From assembly GCA_022842565.1 (NCBI GenBank), contig JALHPH010000050.1:1-8745 (forward strand): 8,745 bases of DNA. The letters run 5' to 3'. This DNA is from Fimbriimonadaceae bacterium. GTDB taxonomy: Bacteria > Armatimonadota > Fimbriimonadia > Fimbriimonadales > Fimbriimonadaceae. Below the pieces are notes generated by a model. That model was not told the origin of the DNA. It did not search any database and saw only the letters and a program-made list of their open reading frames with translations. Positions 6,676 through 8,745 of this stretch are shown here, piece after piece. Position numbers and translations under genes: made by a program. Numbering within the stretch: position 1 is the stretch's first letter; every line of letters starts with the position of its first letter.

Positions 6676-8186
6676 GCGGATACTGAAGCGATACTGAGCC
6701 CGAAATCAGCTTGATGGGACTCTTCGCAAACGGTTTGGTGAAGTGAAAGAGCCCTTTCCATCGAAATATGCGGCAAGACCAGCTTGCTGCCTACCCCGGT
6801 AGACGCAGTTACGACCACAACGTTCGCGAGCTGCTTTCGCCGCTGGAAAAAGCCCTGGGTCACCTCCGAAAACACGCATCGGCGTAGCGGCACCACGGTG
6901 AGGGTCCGCCGAAGAACGCCTTGTCGCACGTACACGTGGCCCTCTTGAATGGTGAAAGCAAGCGCCCGGCGAATCATGACCGTGTGGACTAGGCTGTAAA
7001 CCATCGCCAGCCCAACAATCCACGGTATCGCCGGGGCTTGGAGCGTGAACCAGGCGACAGCGCCAAGAATCGCAAAAAAGACGGGCCATACCCAGACCTG
7101 ATACCACTGATAGGAGGGATGAGGGCGCTGCCAGCGCGGCGGAGCATCGTCCATCGCCGGGAACACCAGCCGCATCATACGCGGCGCTAGGTTCGACTCG
7201 ATCATCGGGCAAAGGATGTCGGAGTCCTCGTTCCCCTGCCCCTTCATCGCCATCGCGAGCCCGATTTTGATTTCGCAAAATCCCAGCTTTTGCTGCATCC
7301 AGGTCGCGTGAGTCTGCAAAGCTTGCATGCGCGACAAGGGCGAGGCACGCTGAACCAAAGTGAAGAGCCCCGACCGGCGGATGAGCCGGTCCTGCGACTG
7401 GGTCAGTACAAAGCCGTGGTGCTGAATCACCGCTGAGATGATTCCCAGAATCCAACCAATCATCATCAGGCCAAAAATCAGGATGCCGAATCCAGCCGGG
7501 TTAGTGGTCGGGTTCCCCAGTGTGTTCAGCCAGTTTCCTGTCTGGGCAAGGACGGGAGAATTGGAGTCACCGAGTTGCTGACCAATCGTGACCGCAAGAC
7601 CGATGATCACCCAAACTCGGTTGCGGCCAAGCCCAGCCACAACAAGCTCGTGCCATGAAGCACGCCACAACTCTGTTTCCGGGGCGGCCATCGCAGCGGC
7701 TTGCGCCCTAGATTCGGTTACTCCGGCACCCTGTTTGAGTCGCAAGATTTCAGCGCGGAGCGCTTCGGCGTCCTCCATCTCCAGCGCGCTGATCTCGACT
7801 TCCTCGCTCGGACCGCCCGCCGTATCCAGCTTCACTTTTACCAACCGCAACCAGCGGTGAAGCAGCGGCTGCTGAAACTCCACTTCCTGGATGCGATCGA
7901 CCGGGATCACCTTTTCAATCTTGGAAAGGAAGCTCGCGCGATACACAAAGCTTTCACCCACAAGCCCGAACTGCACCGTGTAATAGGTGAAGAGCGGCTT
8001 GATAAAGGCGAGTAAACCGAGCAGCGCGAAGATAGCATCGGCGCGCGAAATGCCGCTATTGCCACCCGCCAACCGGATCACGAGAATGATGGCAATCCAC
8101 CGCCCAATCCCCGCCAGCCCCTCAAGGAACTCGAGGAGCATGGTGCGCTGATGGACGCGGTGGAGTTTAGACTCCACCGTGCTCAC
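6672..8186 (-). CDS. ydbT: YdbT-like membrane protein with three bacterial PH (bPH2/DUF304) domains
   Basis: 504 residues, close to B. subtilis YdbT. Three PH-like units each follow a pair of hydrophobic segments: helices near 28-40 and 50-70 then PH at about 71-151 (VIPVDRIQEVEFQQPLLHR); helices near 189-204 and 231-254 then PH at about 256-345 (ASPLSRMQALQT); helices near 363-381 and 387-405 then PH at about 408-488 (VVPLRRCVFSEV). In B. subtilis the YdbS-YdbT pair belongs to the SigW envelope-stress regulon and helps resist an antimicrobial peptide; a similar role here is inference. The listed start is GTG 8186, 20 bases inside the ydbS-like gene. A GTG three codons later (8177) has GAAGG 9 bases before it and is a real alternative; ATG 8141 would cut into the conserved N-terminus. 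An Ala/Glu-rich linker lies at 152-172. Confidence 0.88.
   Translation of the reverse strand: MSTVESKLHRVHQRTMLLEFLEGLAGIGRWIAIILVIRLAGGNSGISRADAIFALLGLLAFIKPLFTYYTVQFGLVGESFVYRASFLSKIEKVIPVDRIQEVEFQQPLLHRWLRLVKVKLDTAGGPSEEVEISALEMEDAEALRAEILRLKQGAGVTESRAQAAAMAAPETELWRASWHELVVAGLGRNRVWVIIGLAVTIGQQLGDSNSPVLAQTGNWLNTLGNPTTNPAGFGILIFGLMMIGWILGIISAVIQHHGFVLTQSQDRLIRRSGLFTLVQRASPLSRMQALQTHATWMQQKLGFCEIKIGLAMAMKGQGNEDSDILCPMIESNLAPRMMRLVFPAMDDAPPRWQRPHPSYQWYQVWVWPVFFAILGAVAWFTLQAPAIPWIVGLAMVYSLVHTVMIRRALAFTIQEGHVYVRQGVLRRTLTVVPLRRCVFSEVTQGFFQRRKQLANVVVVTASTGVGSKLVLPHISMERALSLHQTVCEESHQADFGLSIASVSA
8158..8179 (-). promoter_or_regulatory. Perfect 9-bp hairpin at the ydbS/ydbT junction
   Basis: On the mRNA the arms CGGTGGAGT and ACTCCACCG pair perfectly around the four-base loop CTAA. 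The TAA of the loop is the ydbS-like stop codon (8169-8167). The left arm contains the possible GTG start 8177, and GTG 8186 is 7 bases upstream of the stem. No T-run follows, so it is not an intrinsic terminator. It could tune re-initiation on ydbT or mRNA stability. Confidence 0.5.
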
Positions 8187-8676
8187 CCTTCAACCGCAAG
8201 ACGTCCGCGCGAATCAGTTCCGCGCGCTCTTTGCTGATGCCCGGAATCTGAATCACACGGCCCTCGCCTGCGGCTGCGTACACCGCGATCGTCGCGATAC
8301 CGAGCATGTTCTCCAGCACTCCGCTCGATACGTCTACATACTGCAGCCGAGGCAAAGGGAGCGTCCGAATTGTCCGGGTCAACACCCCGTGCGAGATGCT
8401 TACAAACTCTGAGTTGATGCTGTACCGCCAGTTCTCGTAGGTCTTGGGCAACAGGAGCAGTCCAGGCAACCGGAAGATCAGGAAGAAAAGCAGCGTGACC
8501 AACCATGCCGGCACCCGCACCGGGAGTTCGGCCATGTAGTGCCGACTCGCGAAAAACACGGCCGGCACGAAGATGACGGTCACGATGATCCACTGGATGA
8601 TCCAAAGCTGCTTCACTACCGGAGCTAGCTGCTCACCCTCGTTGCGCGTGAGCGACTGAATCTGGGTATCAAGCAT
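8167..8676 (-). CDS. ydbS: YdbS-like membrane protein with one bacterial PH (bPH2/DUF304) domain
   Basis: 169 residues, near the size of B. subtilis YdbS (about 160). Two transmembrane segments lie at about 24-43 and 56-77, followed by one PH-like domain at 80-165. The domain shows the family pattern: YENWRYSINSEFVSISHGVLTR is cut here to its key parts, WRYSI, G97 and VLTR, then LPLPRLQYVDV, a hydrophobic GVLENMLGIATI and a short AAGEG turn before IPGISKERAE. It is the partner of the following gene, and such pairs are nearly always adjacent. ATG 8676 starts 6 bases after the stop of the preceding gene and has no Shine-Dalgarno (a C-run precedes it), so translation probably depends on re-initiation by ribosomes leaving the upstream gene. 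Confidence 0.88.
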   Translation of the reverse strand: MLDTQIQSLTRNEGEQLAPVVKQLWIIQWIIVTVIFVPAVFFASRHYMAELPVRVPAWLVTLLFFLIFRLPGLLLLPKTYENWRYSINSEFVSISHGVLTRTIRTLPLPRLQYVDVSSGVLENMLGIATIAVYAAAGEGRVIQIPGISKERAELIRADVLRLKGEHGGV

Positions 8677-8682
8677 GGGGGG

Positions 8683-8745
8683 TTAGCGTCCCAGCTCCTG
8701 CTGAACATGCGCCCGCAATGTCGCTATGTAGGGGTAGAGGTTCTT
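8683..8745 (-). CDS. C-terminal 20 codons of an unidentified gene (5' part beyond right edge)
   Basis: Minus-strand frame open from the window edge, reading KNLYPYIATLRAHVQQELGR and then TAA. The amphipathic, Leu- and Gln-bearing end looks like a genuine protein C-terminus, and the 6-base gap to the next start fits an operon. Twenty residues are too few to name a family. Other frames of this short stretch were not preferred because only this one gives a stop placed for coupling. Confidence 0.45.
   Translation of the reverse strand, partial: KNLYPYIATLRAHVQQELGR

Noticed and set aside
8158..8179. The junction hairpin as an intrinsic terminator
   Set aside because: No T-run follows on the minus strand, and the next gene continues directly.

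Overview
This 8.7 kb stretch is a dense, GC-rich bacterial chromosome segment with almost no non-coding DNA. It holds two transcription units on the minus strand and one plus-strand gene between them. The organism cannot be placed from this sequence alone. An ImuB/DnaE2 mutagenesis cassette, a SigW-regulon-type PH-domain pair and TGA used as a normal stop point to an ordinary free-living bacterium. The proteins look divergent from the proteobacterial and actinobacterial versions I know.

Left half, DNA damage tolerance. A minus-strand pair runs imuB (start 4171) then dnaE2 (start about 3045), overlapping by 20 bases. dnaE2 is open to the left edge: about 1015 codons are visible without a stop, and the C-terminus lies outside the window. 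ImuB is a Y-family polymerase relative that has lost its catalytic carboxylates. DnaE2 is a C-family polymerase that keeps the palm aspartates but has a degraded PHP metal site, an altered palm motif, and about 100 extra N-terminal residues carrying a tryptophan-rich segment usually associated with ImuB-linked domains. No imuA/recA-like gene is next to them. Starting 55 bases from imuB and pointing the other way is mpg, an alkyladenine (3-methyladenine) DNA glycosylase. The short divergent spacer carries a good minus-strand promoter and a cluster of TAGTA/TACTA half-sites placed like a damage-response operator.

Right half, membrane operon. Reading leftward from the right edge: the last 20 codons of an unidentified gene, a YdbS-like PH-domain membrane protein, a YdbT-like protein with three PH-like domains, an MFS transporter of the exporter type, and a four-helix membrane protein of unknown function. 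Junctions are 6 bases apart, 20 bases overlapping, 4 bases overlapping (ATGA) and, with the better start, 33 bases apart, so one mRNA is likely. A perfect 9-bp hairpin sits at the ydbS/ydbT junction with the ydbS stop codon in its loop. The last gene of this unit runs tail-to-tail into mpg with 53 bases of shared coding sequence.

Taken together, the left side links base-excision repair of alkylated bases with a reduced (ImuA-less) translesion mutasome. The right side looks like an envelope-stress or efflux unit. No RNA genes, insertion sequences, CRISPR arrays or phage genes were seen.
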